A DNA stretch of 64,000 bases from Pseudodesulfovibrio thermohalotolerans (GCF_021353295.2 NZ_CP120635.1:3377501-3441500), one strand, 5' to 3'. Positions 52,694 through 61,915 are shown, counted from the stretch's first letter. Notes: a model not told the origin generated them from the letters alone. A program made the numbers and translations.

Positions 52694-53350
52694 ATGTACT
52701 GGATAGCTTTCGGCGATATACACGAATCAACCGGCCTGCTGGAATCCGTTCCCGGCCTGGCCAAAGCCGACGGAGTAATCGTCTCCGGCGACCTGACCAA
52801 CCGGGGCGGCCGCGCGGCGGGCGGGCGCGTACTCGACGCCGTGGCCCGGATCAATCCGCGCATCCTGGCCCAACCCGGCAACATGGACACCGACGAAGTG
52901 ACCGCCTGCATCCGCGAGCGGGACATGGACATCCACCTGCGGGTGCGCGAGCTCGCGCCCGGCCTGGGCCTCATGGGCGTCGGCCTGTCCACCCCCACCC
53001 CCTTCGGCACCCCGGGCGAGGTCCCGGAAGCCACCCTGTCCGGCTGGCTCGACGAGACCTATGCCGAAGCGGCCGGTTTCGACCGGCTGGTCTGCGTCAT
53101 CCATGAACCGCCGCAGGACACCACGGTGGACCGGCTGTCCAACGGCCTCCACGTGGGCAGCCCCGGCGTGCGCGCCTTTCTGGAACGCGTCCAGCCCGAC
53201 CTGGCCGTCACCGGCCACATCCACGAAGCCTCGGGCACGGACTTCATCGGCGACACCCCGGTCATCAATCCCGGAATGCTCGCTGACGGCGGGTTCGTCC
53301 GCATCGACTTCGACGGCGAAAAACTGACCGCACGGCTGGAGCGCATCTAG
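52694..53350 (+). CDS. YfcE-like metallophosphoesterase
   Basis: A 218-residue calcineurin-type phosphoesterase. All five metal motifs are present: GDIH (D8-x-H10), GDLT, GNMD (Asp/Asn site), VIHEPP (His) and GHIHEA (GHxH). This resembles YfcE/MPPE proteins that cleave phosphodiesters in vitro; the in vivo substrate is not known. AAGGAG 7-12 bases before the ATG. It directly abuts rlmH (stop TAG followed at once by ATG). Confidence 0.9.
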   Translation: MYWIAFGDIHESTGLLESVPGLAKADGVIVSGDLTNRGGRAAGGRVLDAVARINPRILAQPGNMDTDEVTACIRERDMDIHLRVRELAPGLGLMGVGLSTPTPFGTPGEVPEATLSGWLDETYAEAAGFDRLVCVIHEPPQDTTVDRLSNGLHVGSPGVRAFLERVQPDLAVTGHIHEASGTDFIGDTPVINPGMLADGGFVRIDFDGEKLTARLERI

Positions 53351-53821
53351 ATGAGCAAAATCGGTTTCATATGGGTAGGCAAGCTCAAGGAAAGCTTTTC
53401 GCGGGACGGGTGCGCCCTGTATTGGAAAAAACTCTCGCGTTTCTTCCAGCTTGAGGAATCCGTCATCAAAGACGCGCCCGGCAAACTCCCGCCTACCGAA
53501 AAGAACAAGGTCGAAGGCGAACGCATACTGGCCAAGGTCAAGCCCGGCGACGTGCTCATCCTTCTAGACGAATTCGGCGAGCGGCTGACCAGCCGGAGCC
53601 TCGCTGCCAAGCTCAAGCAATGGACCGACGCGCCCAACCAGCGCCCCGTCTTCGTCATAGGCGGCCCCTTCGGCCTGTCCGACGAGGTCAAGGCCGCCGC
53701 CCGACACTCCATCCGCCTGAGCGACATGACCCTGCCCCACGAACTGGCCCGGCTTCTCCTCCTCGAACAACTCTACCGCGCCGGGACCATCCACAAGAAC
53801 ATGCCCTATCATCACGATTAA
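53351..53821 (+). CDS. rlmH: 23S rRNA pseudouridine-1915 N3-methyltransferase RlmH
   Basis: A 156-residue SPOUT-class, knotted methyltransferase acting on helix 69 of 23S rRNA in assembled ribosomes. Signatures: FVIGGPFGLSDEVK (SAM loop) and the C-terminal MTLPHELARLLLLEQLYRA with HKNMPYHHD. ATG starts directly after the preceding stop. Followed after 11 bases by a small acidic protein. Confidence 0.97.
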   Translation: MSKIGFIWVGKLKESFSRDGCALYWKKLSRFFQLEESVIKDAPGKLPPTEKNKVEGERILAKVKPGDVLILLDEFGERLTSRSLAAKLKQWTDAPNQRPVFVIGGPFGLSDEVKAAARHSIRLSDMTLPHELARLLLLEQLYRAGTIHKNMPYHHD

Positions 53822-53832
53822 GGAGAGACCCC

Positions 53833-54075
53833 ATGCTCGACATCGATTACCTGGAACGCGTGGCCAACTATTTCGATTCCGGCGACTGCAAATTCGAATT
53901 CGAGAACGGCGAGGAGGAACGACGCCTGCTCATCCTCGACTTCCTCGAAAGGCTCATGGAACTCGGCGAAAAGGCCGACGAACTCGCCACCAAGCTCATC
54001 TTCAAGGATGCCTACGCCACCCTGCTCACCGAAGAAGGCGTCGCCGCGGCCGAGGCTGCGGACGAAGAAGAATAG
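53833..54075 (+). CDS. Small acidic helical protein, unknown
   Basis: An 80-residue protein not recognised. It is highly acidic (runs of E/D) and helical; the N-terminal 25 residues (MLDIDYLERVANYFDSGDCK) are amphipathic. No TM, no signal. AAGGAGAGACCCC precedes the ATG, so it is translated. It is the last gene of the operon; the final base of its stop codon is the first base of repeat element C. Confidence 0.7.
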   Translation: MLDIDYLERVANYFDSGDCKFEFENGEEERRLLILDFLERLMELGEKADELATKLIFKDAYATLLTEEGVAAAEAADEEE

Positions 54076-54489
54076 CCTCCGGCGGCTGGGGAAAGAGGAA
54101 GAGGGGCCCCCTTGAAAAGGGAACTACCCCTTAATTCCCTGAAGAGGGAAATCAGACCTTGAAAGCCGCTTCGCGGCAATAGTCAGGTGACTTCGCCTCC
54201 GGCGGGCAAGGGCTCGCACCCTTGCATCCCCGGTAAGCGCCTTCGGCGCAGTTTTTTTCGCTCCGCGGCGTTCTTAATAAACATATAGGTCCCTTTGAAA
54301 GGAGTTCCTCCTCTTCTCACAAAAATCCCGCCTCCAACTTCCCTCCCTAATTTTGTGGGAGCCTTTGACGGAGTCGTAAAAAGTCCAGTGGCGGGATTTG
54401 AAAGACAACACAAAGAAGCCCCTCCGCCCGCAGGGCGGCAATCGGGTTGCAAGGGGGCGTGCCCCTTGCCCGCCGGAGGCGAAGTCACC
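54075..54489. mobile_element. Composite non-coding element C (27-bp inverted repeat)
   Basis: A 415-bp gene-free stretch. It starts GCCTCCGGCGGC and contains AAGAGGGGCCCCCTTG-type and CCCTTGAAAAGGG-type hairpins and GCCGCTTCGCGGC, as in elements A and B. From 54186 a nested element begins. Its ends, GGTGACTTCGCCTCC-plus-GGCGGGCAAGGG (54186-54212) and the exact complement at 54463-54489, make a 27-bp perfect inverted repeat 250 bp apart. Inside are further pairs, e.g. AAATCCCGCC/GGCGGGATTT and GCGCCTTCGGCGC. The 3' end lies 130 bp past the nrdJ stop codon. Confidence 0.65.
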
Positions 54490-54552
54490 CGACAATTCCG
54501 CCGAAGGCGGCTTCCATACCTGTTTTCCCCACATCACAAGCTCGTCTCACAC

Positions 54553-54587
54553 GAAAAAACGCGCCCCGCATTGAGCGGAGCGCGTTT
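54553..54587 (-). terminator. Rho-independent terminator of nrdJ
   Basis: On the minus strand: AAACGCGCTCCGC / GCGGGGCGCGTTT with loop TCAAT (one G-U/mismatch), then TTTCG. It lies ~30 bases after the nrdJ stop. Confidence 0.85.
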
Positions 54588-54617
54588 CATCATTCCTATC
54601 GCCCGAAGAATTCGGCG

Positions 54618-56867
54618 TTAGCCGCCGCACTTGGTGTAGGCGCAGGACTTGCACATGTGGCATCCTTCCTCGAAGACCAGCGGCTCTCCGCACTCGGGGC
54701 AGCGCGAGCCGTTGAGGGAGGCCACTTGGCCGTCCACATGATCGCCGCTCAGGTAGCGGGACTCGAACACGTAGGCGATGGCGTCCGGGATGGATTTGAC
54801 CAGGTGTTTCTTCATGAACTTCGGGTTTTCGCCGCCGATGCCCTTGAGCTGCTGGACGATCTCGCGGACTTCGACGCCGGAGCGCAGGGCCAGGGAGACG
54901 AGACGGCCGATGGCCTCGGCCTTGGCGGTGATGGAACCGCCGGACTTGCCGATGGTGGCGAAGACCTCAAAGGGCTTGTTGTTCACCTCGTTCACGGTCA
55001 GGAAAAGCATCCCGAGCCCCGTGGGGATTTTCTGGGTGAAGCCGTAGATGACATCCGGGCGATCCTTGACAATGGAGCCTGCCCGAGCGGTCTTGTCCTT
55101 TTTCTTGTCGCCGTCGCCGGTGCACAGGACCTGGGAGGTCTTGGAGCCGTCGCGATACACGGTGACGCCCTTGCAGCCGTACTCGTAGGCCTTCCAGTAG
55201 ATGTCCCAGATATCTTCCTTGGTGGCGGAAGCGGGCAGGTTCACGGTCTTGGAGACCGCGTTGTCCGTGAATTTCTGGAAGGCGGCCTGCATCTTGAGAT
55301 GCCAGATGGGCTCGATGTCCATGGAGGTGACGAAGACGTGGCGCAGGCCCTCGGGCAGATGGTCCATCTTCGCGATGGAGCCGACCTTGGCGATCTCCTC
55401 CATGAGCTTGCCGGAATAGGCGTCGGCATTCTTGAGCGCGGCCTCGAAATAGGGATTGGTCTCCACCAGCTTGTCGTTGTCCATGACGTTACGCACGAAG
55501 GACAGGGCGAAGAGCGGCTCCACGCCCGAAGAGCAGCCCGCGAGAATGGACAGGGTCCCGGTGGGAGCGATGGTCGTGGTAGTGGCGTTGCGGTAGGGGC
55601 CGAGATTGGCCTTGCCAAAGGTGGAATCGGCGTAGGTCGGGAATGCCCCGCGTTCGGCGGCCAACTGCTTGGACGCGCTGCGCGCCTCGGCCTGGACGAA
55701 CTTCATGACACGCTCGGCCATGTCCACGGCGGTCTGGGAATTGTACGGAATCTTCAGTTGGTAGAGGAGGTCGGCCCAACCCATGACGCCCAGGCCGATC
55801 TTGCGGTTCTTGCCGACCATCTCGGTGATCTGCGGCAGGGGATAGACCGAGGCGTCGATGACGTTGTCCAGGAATCGGACGGCCAGATGGATGATGCGTT
55901 TGAGCTCGTCCCAGTCGATTTCGGAATCCTTGCCGTTCTTGCCCTTCGCGAAACACTTGCCCAGGTTGATGGAGCCGAGGTTGCACGCCTCGAAGGGAAG
56001 CAGGGGCTGCTCGCCGCACGGGTTGGTGGATTCGATGTCGCCCAGAGCGGGAGTCGGGTTGTCGCGATTGATGCGGTCCAGAAAGACGATGCCGGGATCG
56101 CCGGACTCCCATGCCTTCTGAACCAGGATGTTGAAAACCTCGCGGGCGTTGAGGGAACCCACCTTCTCGCCGGAGTTGGGCGCGATCAGGTCATAATCCG
56201 CCTTTTCCTGCACGGCCTGCATGAACGCTTCGGTCAACCCCACGGAGAGGTTGAAGTTGTTCAGCTCGCCGTCGCGCTCCTTGGCCTTGATGAAATCCAT
56301 GATGTCCGGATGGTCGATGCGCAGGATGCCCATGTTGGCCCCGCGCCGGGTGCCGCCCTGCTTGATCTGCTCGGTGGCGCAGTTGAAAATCTTGAGGAAG
56401 GAAAGCGGGCCGGAAGCCACGCCGCCGGTGGAGCCGACCACCGAATCCTTGGCCCGAAGGCGGGAGAAGGCGAAGCCGGTGCCGCCGCCGGACTTGTGGA
56501 TCATGGCGGCGAACTTCACCGCGTCGAAGATGCCCTCGATATCGTCCTCAACGGGCAGGACGAAGCAGGCGGCCAACTGCCCCAGGCCGGTCCCCGCGTT
56601 CATCAGGGTCGGCGAGTTGGGCAGGAAGCGGTAGGAGGTCATCAGATCGTAAAAATCCCGGGCCAGCTTGTCGGGCTTGATGGTGGAACCCTCGTACTTG
56701 GATTCCTCTCCGGCGATGGCCGAGGCTACACGCCAGAACAATTCCCTGACCGTCTCGTAGACCACTCCGTCCATGTCCTTGCGCTGGTACCTGCGCTGTA
56801 AAACTATCTTTGCGTTTTCATTGATGATCGGTTCCGGAAGACGGGCTGGCATTTTGGGTGCGGACAT
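54618..56867 (-). CDS. nrdJ: Adenosylcobalamin-dependent ribonucleotide reductase (class II)
   Basis: A 749-residue NrdJ. Makes dNTPs with a B12 radical, needs no oxygen and no second subunit. Active-site motif NPCGEQPLLPFEACNLGSIN; partner Cys in LGQLAACFVLPV; phosphate loop PTGTLSILAGCSSGVEPLF. A TSCPD-type domain (~600-690) and a C-terminal Cys-rich redox tail (CPECGEP...CHMCKSCAYTKCGG) follow. The start is ATG 56867 (GAAGGTCTCTCT upstream). The regulatory ATP-cone is absent. The gene fits an anaerobic lifestyle. The ~290-bp upstream region has a palindrome; no B12 riboswitch was recognised. Confidence 0.97.
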   Translation of the reverse strand: MSAPKMPARLPEPIINENAKIVLQRRYQRKDMDGVVYETVRELFWRVASAIAGEESKYEGSTIKPDKLARDFYDLMTSYRFLPNSPTLMNAGTGLGQLAACFVLPVEDDIEGIFDAVKFAAMIHKSGGGTGFAFSRLRAKDSVVGSTGGVASGPLSFLKIFNCATEQIKQGGTRRGANMGILRIDHPDIMDFIKAKERDGELNNFNLSVGLTEAFMQAVQEKADYDLIAPNSGEKVGSLNAREVFNILVQKAWESGDPGIVFLDRINRDNPTPALGDIESTNPCGEQPLLPFEACNLGSINLGKCFAKGKNGKDSEIDWDELKRIIHLAVRFLDNVIDASVYPLPQITEMVGKNRKIGLGVMGWADLLYQLKIPYNSQTAVDMAERVMKFVQAEARSASKQLAAERGAFPTYADSTFGKANLGPYRNATTTTIAPTGTLSILAGCSSGVEPLFALSFVRNVMDNDKLVETNPYFEAALKNADAYSGKLMEEIAKVGSIAKMDHLPEGLRHVFVTSMDIEPIWHLKMQAAFQKFTDNAVSKTVNLPASATKEDIWDIYWKAYEYGCKGVTVYRDGSKTSQVLCTGDGDKKKDKTARAGSIVKDRPDVIYGFTQKIPTGLGMLFLTVNEVNNKPFEVFATIGKSGGSITAKAEAIGRLVSLALRSGVEVREIVQQLKGIGGENPKFMKKHLVKSIPDAIAYVFESRYLSGDHVDGQVASLNGSRCPECGEPLVFEEGCHMCKSCAYTKCGG

Positions 56868-56937
56868 AGAGAGACCTTCGTAACATATTAGAATATTAAA
56901 AAATTTTTGAAGTGCCCAGCAACAAAATACGCTGGCG

Positions 56938-56952
56938 CTAGAGATTTTCTAG
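56938..56952. promoter_or_regulatory. Palindrome CTAGA-GATTT-TCTAG upstream of nrdJ
   Basis: A 5+5 bp inverted repeat with the same right flank (ACT) as the one at 39439-39453, 70 bp before the nrdJ start. Operator candidate for nrdJ. The remaining 56868-57157 gap has GTCCGGG/CCGGAC and GTCG/CGAC hairpins and CCAGC...GCTGG; no gene is present. Confidence 0.4.
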
Positions 56953-57157
56953 ACTACAGAAACCGTCTCGAAAACGCTAGCCCAAAATCAATTTTGCGCA
57001 CAAATTCACCGGAAAGCCGCACAGTCCGGGGCTTCCCGGACGAAGGCCACCTGAGAATCAGTACTATTTCAAAATTGTCGATTTTGCGACGAATCTTTCG
57101 TAGTCGAGAGGACGAAACCGGCACAGCTCAGGGAATGCGCAGGTATTGCCTCCACAA

Positions 57158-57904
57158 TCACTGACGGAGTTTCGCCAGAACGTGGAATTCGTAGCCCATG
57201 GCCTCGGGGTAGCGACGATACAAATCGATCTCCGTGCGGTTCAGGTCGATGATGGTCCGGCCTTCGGGATCGGTCCCGTAAATCGGCTCGATCTCATCGA
57301 GCCGCCGCTCCACGTCGGCGTAAAACGTTTCCCAACAGCTCACGTCGATGGTGAAGTTGCCGATAGGCTCGTAGCCCGCCGCCCTGGCTGCCGCGTTGTT
57401 GGCCTCGGCGGTGCGCATGGCCGGGTAGCCCCTGGTCCAGAACTCGCGCAGCTCCACGGGAGCGTCTTGGGGATCGATCAACCAGACAGCGTCGGAAATG
57501 CACAGGAAGCCGCCGGGTTTGATGAACCGCTTCCACTGCGCGAACGCCCGGTCCACCCCGAGAATATAGGCCGCGCCCTCGCACCAGACGAGATCGAAGG
57601 ATTCCGGCTCGGCCTGAATGTCGCCCATGTCCATGATCGCGGCAATGATCCGGTCGGCCGTCCCGGCCTTCTTGGCCCGCTCCACCAGGACGTCGAGGAA
57701 GGGCCGGTGCACGTCGGTGGCCGTCACCGTGCCGCCGGAGATTTGCGCCAGGGGGATGGTCGCGCCGCCCGAGCCGCAGCCCAACTCCAGAATTTCGGGC
57801 CGATCCGGCAGGCCCGCGCACATGTCGTAGGCCCGTTTGGTCGTCTCGTAGTTGCCGGGGCCTTCACGATCCAGCCCTTCATAAATCTTGAAAAACAGCT
57901 CCAT
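57158..57904 (-). CDS. SAM-dependent methyltransferase, class I
   Basis: A ~248-residue methyltransferase. SAM motif I ILELGCGSGG, motif II (VTATDVHRPF), DLVWCEGAAY for motif IV and the LKPGG-like FIKPGGFLCISD. Methyltransf_11/25 type; substrate unknown. I use the ATG at 57904 (before MELFFKIYEGL), as the longer 31-residue upstream extension is Arg-rich and not hydrophobic. It lies ~290 bp upstream of nrdJ on the same strand. Next gene is divergent. Confidence 0.85.
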   Translation of the reverse strand: MELFFKIYEGLDREGPGNYETTKRAYDMCAGLPDRPEILELGCGSGGATIPLAQISGGTVTATDVHRPFLDVLVERAKKAGTADRIIAAIMDMGDIQAEPESFDLVWCEGAAYILGVDRAFAQWKRFIKPGGFLCISDAVWLIDPQDAPVELREFWTRGYPAMRTAEANNAAARAAGYEPIGNFTIDVSCWETFYADVERRLDEIEPIYGTDPEGRTIIDLNRTEIDLYRRYPEAMGYEFHVLAKLRQ

Positions 57905-58138
57905 GATTCCGTCTGTCCCCCTGATCGATTCGATGATTTGGCCGTGCGCGGCGGGCCGGGACCGCTCTCCATCACGCTCGAATGCGCGGCGGGCCACGGC
58001 GTCAATCTATCCGCCCGCGCACCCTCCTGGCAATTTTTTTCCCCGATTGCGGGAAAACCGGATTTACCTTCGATTTCTTTTAGTCTATTTGCAATTCAGC
58101 GGTCCCGTACATCAATCGAGAAGAAAGTGAGCTTTTCC

Positions 58139-59311
58139 ATGCGTATTTCCGAACGTCTTGCGAGGATCAAGCCGTCCGCCACCCTGGCGGTGAACACCAA
58201 GGCCCAGGAGCTTCAGGCCCAAGGCCGCGAAATCATCAGCCTGGCCGTGGGCCAGCCCGATTTCTCCACACCGCCGAATGTCTGCGAAGCCGCCAAGGCG
58301 GCCATTGACGAGGGCTTTACCCGGTACACAGCGGTGCCCGGCATCCCCGAACTGCGCGAGGCCGTGGCCGGATATTACGGCCGGTTCTACGGAGCCAAGG
58401 CCGACGCGGCCAACACCATCGTCAGTAACGGCGGCAAGCAGGTCCTTTACAACCTCCTCATGGCCCTGGTGAACCCCGGCGACGAGGTGCTCATTCCCGC
58501 CCCTTACTGGGTCAGCTACCCGGCCATGGTCCAACTGGCCGACGGCCGGTCCGTGTTCGTTCCGACCACGGCCGAAGACGGCTACCTGGTCACAGTGGAA
58601 GCCCTGGAAGCCGCCTGCACGGACAGGACCACGGTGCTCATCCTCAACTCGCCCTCCAACCCCACGGGCTGTTGCTACACTCAGGCGCAACTGGAAGCCA
58701 TCGCCGAATGGGCCCGTAAAAACGGTATTTTCATCATCTCGGACGAAGTCTACGACCGGCTGGTCTACGCTCCGTTCGAGTCGGTGTCCCTGGCAAAGAC
58801 CTGGGAGGCGCACCCCGAGACCATCGCCATCGTGGGCGCGTTGTCCAAATCGTTCTGCATGACCGGCTGGCGCGTGGGTTACGCCCTGGCGCACGAAGAC
58901 CTCGTCAAGGCCATGACGAAGATTCAGGGCCAGTCCACATCCAACATCAACTCCATCACCCAGCGCGCGGCCGTGGCTGCCCTGACCGGCCCCTGGGAAA
59001 TCGTGGACGAGATGATGCAGGCCTTTGTCCGGCGGCGCAACTTTGCCTACGAGACCATCACCGGATGGGGCGCACCCTGTCCCAAGCCCGACGGAGCGTT
59101 CTATCTCTTCCCGGTGCTGGACAAATTCTACACCGAGGATGCGCCCGACTCGGCGGCCATGTGCACAAAGATTCTCGAAGAGGCCGGAGTGGCCCTCGTA
59201 CCCGGTTCCGCCTTTGGCGACGACAAGTGCATCCGCTTCTCCTACGCCGTGAACGACGAGGTCCTGAAAACCGCCCTCGACAAGGTCGGATCGGTTCTGC
59301 TCGGCAAGTAG
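58139..59311 (+). CDS. Aspartate/aromatic aminotransferase, class I
   Basis: A 390-residue PLP fold-type I aminotransferase of the AspC/Ib group. PLP-lysine in ALSKSFCMTGWRVGYA (SKSF-x-MTGWR), substrate-binding Asn in NSPSNPTGCCY, FIISDEVYDRLVY. C-terminal Arg for the alpha-carboxylate in CIRFSYAVNDEVL. Subgroup Ib usually makes aspartate from glutamate and may also serve prephenate. Start ATG 58139. Monocistronic, strong terminator after. Confidence 0.93.
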   Translation: MRISERLARIKPSATLAVNTKAQELQAQGREIISLAVGQPDFSTPPNVCEAAKAAIDEGFTRYTAVPGIPELREAVAGYYGRFYGAKADAANTIVSNGGKQVLYNLLMALVNPGDEVLIPAPYWVSYPAMVQLADGRSVFVPTTAEDGYLVTVEALEAACTDRTTVLILNSPSNPTGCCYTQAQLEAIAEWARKNGIFIISDEVYDRLVYAPFESVSLAKTWEAHPETIAIVGALSKSFCMTGWRVGYALAHEDLVKAMTKIQGQSTSNINSITQRAAVAALTGPWEIVDEMMQAFVRRRNFAYETITGWGAPCPKPDGAFYLFPVLDKFYTEDAPDSAAMCTKILEEAGVALVPGSAFGDDKCIRFSYAVNDEVLKTALDKVGSVLLGK

Positions 59312-59380
59312 CCTCCCGACGCCGGCGAAAACAGGGAGACCTCCCCGGAACGGGCCGTTTCTCCCTCCATTCAAAAGACA

Positions 59381-59415
59381 AAAGCCCCGAACCATGCAGG
59401 TTCGGGGCTTTTTTT
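59381..59415. terminator. Bidirectional terminator (aminotransferase / azlD)
   Basis: AAAGCCCCGAACC / GGTTCGGGGCTTT, 13-bp perfect stem with loop ATGCA, flanked by T5 to the right and A-rich sequence to the left, so it can act from both sides. Confidence 0.95.
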
Positions 59416-59461
59416 GCATGTCGATCCGCTGTTCCGGCCCGTTGCGACCGGCGATCGCGGA

Positions 59462-59785
59462 TCAGAGCACGGCCCGCAAGAGCCAGAGCGTGCCCATCCC
59501 GCCGAGGATGGTCACCAGGATATTCCGGGTCTTCCAGGCCACCAGCACGGCCACTGCGGCGGCAAGGGGCCGGGCGAGCGCGGTCGGTCCGGCGTCCGCG
59601 CCGTGCAGCAGCACCGCCGGGGCGATGATCGCGGGCAGCACCGAGGCCGGGATAAAGCGGAGCATCCGCACCACCGCCTCGGGGAAGGTCACCCGGTTCA
59701 CGATGAGGATGAAGGAAAAACGCAGAAGAAAGGTTCCCAGGCCAAGGCAGAGAACCACCGGCCAATAGTCCGCCATATCAACCAT
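59462..59785 (-). CDS. azlD: AzlD family branched-chain amino acid exporter subunit
   Basis: A 107-residue, 4-TM small subunit (LCLGLGTFLLRFSFILIVNR, FIPASVLPAIIAPAVLLHG and a C-terminal VTILGGMGTLWLLRAVL). Always paired with AzlC. Its start overlaps the azlC stop by 8 bp. AzlCD exports valine/leucine and analogues in Bacillus; the exact substrate here is inferred. Confidence 0.93.
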   Translation of the reverse strand: MVDMADYWPVVLCLGLGTFLLRFSFILIVNRVTFPEAVVRMLRFIPASVLPAIIAPAVLLHGADAGPTALARPLAAAVAVLVAWKTRNILVTILGGMGTLWLLRAVL

Positions 59786-60473
59786 GTTGCGCCCTCCTCT
59801 CGGCCAGATATCCGGCCAGGATGCCGGTCACGGCCCCGGCCATCAGCCCGAGATTGTACGGTAGCCCGTCCGCCAGACAGGCCACTGTTCCGGCCGTCAG
59901 GGCGGCCAACGCCGAAGGGCGGTCCTTGATGGCGGGCACGACCACGGCGATGAAGGTAAGGGGGATGGCGAAGCCCAGATCCCAGGAAGGCGGGATAAAC
60001 GCGCCCACCGACGCCCCGAGGGCCGCGCCGACCAGATAGCAGAGCCAGACGGTGAAGGCCGCGCCGAAGAAATACATAGGACGGTCGACAGACGCCCCGT
60101 CCGCCCGGCCGTAGCGGGCGATGGCCAAGGCGTAGGCCTGGTCCGAGAGCATATAGGCGAGGAGGCTCCGTCGCGCCAGGGGAATTCCCTGAAGATGCCG
60201 GGCCAGCGACGCGGAATACATGAGAAAACGGGCGTTGATAACCAGCCCGGTGAGGACGACCACGGCCAGGGAGGCGTGATCGGTCATGAGCTGAACCGCG
60301 GCCAACTGGCTCGCCCCGGCGTAGATGATGGTCGAAAAACCCACGGCGGCCCACCCGGGCATCCCCGCGTTGACGCAGACTGCGCCGCAAATGAGCCCGA
60401 ACGGCGCCATGCCGAACAGGATGGGAATGGAGTCGCGCACGCCGTCGCGGAAAAAAAGCCGTTTCTCGTTCAT
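59778..60473 (-). CDS. azlC: AzlC family branched-chain amino acid exporter subunit
   Basis: A 231-residue, ~6-TM permease of the LIV-E family. ILFGMAPFGLICGAVCVNAG, FSTIIYAGASQLAAVQLM, VINARFLMYSASLARHL are all family hallmarks. The ATG 60473 is chosen; the upstream 33-residue extension is rejected as unconserved and contains no hydrophobic start. Divergent from radA (120 bp gap). Confidence 0.93.
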   Translation of the reverse strand: MNEKRLFFRDGVRDSIPILFGMAPFGLICGAVCVNAGMPGWAAVGFSTIIYAGASQLAAVQLMTDHASLAVVVLTGLVINARFLMYSASLARHLQGIPLARRSLLAYMLSDQAYALAIARYGRADGASVDRPMYFFGAAFTVWLCYLVGAALGASVGAFIPPSWDLGFAIPLTFIAVVVPAIKDRPSALAALTAGTVACLADGLPYNLGLMAGAVTGILAGYLAERRAQHG

Positions 60474-60592
60474 GCCTGGTTCCGTTTGAACGGGGGTACA
60501 GTCCGGCCTGTCCGCCGTCAATGGATTAATTGCCGGGCACCCCCGCCCGGAGGGCTGGACTTTTGCCCTCAAATAACGGGATACTCCGTCTC

Positions 60593-61915
60593 ATGAAAAC
60601 CAAGGAAACCTATCGTTGCGCCGCCTGCGGCGCGCAATCCCTCCGCTGGCAGGGCCAATGCCCGTCGTGCAAGGAATGGAACACCCTCGAAGCGGTGACC
60701 GTATCCCGAAAGACGTCGACGCCGGTGGGCGCGGCCGCATCACAGAATTCACCCCGGCTCCTGGAGGAATTGGAAAGCGAACATCTCGGAGCGAGGCCGA
60801 CCGGAATGCCCTCCCTGGACGACCTGCTCGGGACGGGCCTGGTGCCGGGCGCGGCCATCCTGCTCGGCGGCGAACCGGGCATCGGCAAATCCACCCTGCT
60901 GCTGCAACTGGCGGGAAGCCAGGCGCGTCTGGGCCACACGGCCGTCTACCTGTCGGGCGAGGAATCCCTCCCCCAGCTCAAGTCCAGGGCGTCCCGGCTG
61001 GGGCTGCTCGGGCCGGGCCTCATGGCCATGGCCACCAACAAGGTGGAGGACGGCCTGGCCGTGCTGGAAGGGCCGAACCCGCCGGAGCTGCTCATCGTGG
61101 ACTCGGTGCAGACCCTGGCCTCGCCGCTGGCCGAAGGCATCCCCGGCTCGGTCAGCCAGGTGCGCGCGGTGTCCAGCGAGCTGGTCGAAAAGACCAAAAA
61201 GACCGGAACCACCCTCATCCTGGTGGGCCACGTGACCAAGGACGGACAGATCGCCGGTCCGAAGCTCCTTGAGCACATGGTGGACACCGTCCTGTACCTG
61301 GAAGGCGACCGCAAGCATTTCTCGCGCATCCTGCGCGTGCTCAAGAACAGGTTCGGCCCCAGCGACGAGCTGGTGGTCTTCACCATGAAAGAGCAGGGCC
61401 TGGAAGTGGTGGAGGACCCGTCCACGTTTTTCCTGGGCGCGCGCGATCCGTCCCTTTCCGGCACCGCCATGGCGCTGGCCGTGGACGGACAGCGGCCCTT
61501 TGCCGTCGAAGTGCAGGCCCTGGTGTCCAAGTCGTTCCTGTCCATCCCGAGGCGCACGGCCCTCGGCTTCGACACCAACCGGCTGAACCTGCTCCTGGCC
61601 GTGCTCGAAAAGCGGCTCAGGCTCAACCTGAGCGGACACGACATCTACGCCAAGATATCCGGCGGGCTCGCTTCCAAGGACCCCGGCCTGGACCTGGCCG
61701 TGGTGGCCGCGGTCATGTCGTCCTTCTACGACCAGCCCCTGCCCGAAGCCTCGGTCTTCTGGGGCGAGATCGATCTCAACGGCCAGGTGCGCCCGGTGGC
61801 CGCCCACGGCGTCCGCATGAAACAGGCCGGACGGCTGGGCCACGGCCCGATCTGCCATTCCGGAACCGCCCCCACCCTGGCCGACCTGCAACAAAAGCTC
61901 TTCGGCAAAAGGTAG
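60593..61915 (+). CDS. radA: DNA repair protein RadA
   Basis: A 440-residue branch-migration helicase that works with RecA. N-terminal C4 zinc finger (C9, C12, C23, C26; YRCAACG...CPSCKEW). Walker A GGEPGIGKST (K99), Walker B LLIVDSVQTL. KNRFG signature in RVLKNRFGPSDEL. C-terminal Lon-like domain (~290-440, inactive protease fold: LASKDPGLDLAVVAAVMSSF). ATG 60593. Confidence 0.97.
   Translation: MKTKETYRCAACGAQSLRWQGQCPSCKEWNTLEAVTVSRKTSTPVGAAASQNSPRLLEELESEHLGARPTGMPSLDDLLGTGLVPGAAILLGGEPGIGKSTLLLQLAGSQARLGHTAVYLSGEESLPQLKSRASRLGLLGPGLMAMATNKVEDGLAVLEGPNPPELLIVDSVQTLASPLAEGIPGSVSQVRAVSSELVEKTKKTGTTLILVGHVTKDGQIAGPKLLEHMVDTVLYLEGDRKHFSRILRVLKNRFGPSDELVVFTMKEQGLEVVEDPSTFFLGARDPSLSGTAMALAVDGQRPFAVEVQALVSKSFLSIPRRTALGFDTNRLNLLLAVLEKRLRLNLSGHDIYAKISGGLASKDPGLDLAVVAAVMSSFYDQPLPEASVFWGEIDLNGQVRPVAAHGVRMKQAGRLGHGPICHSGTAPTLADLQQKLFGKR

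Noticed and set aside
56868..57157. Cobalamin riboswitch upstream of nrdJ (minus strand)
   Set aside because: GGGAA and GGTGAA fragments occur, but the B12 box and GCCACTG core are missing and spacing is wrong.
57905..57997. 31-residue N-terminal extension of the methyltransferase
   Set aside because: Arg-rich, lies before the expected fold start, and no better Shine-Dalgarno is present than at 57904.
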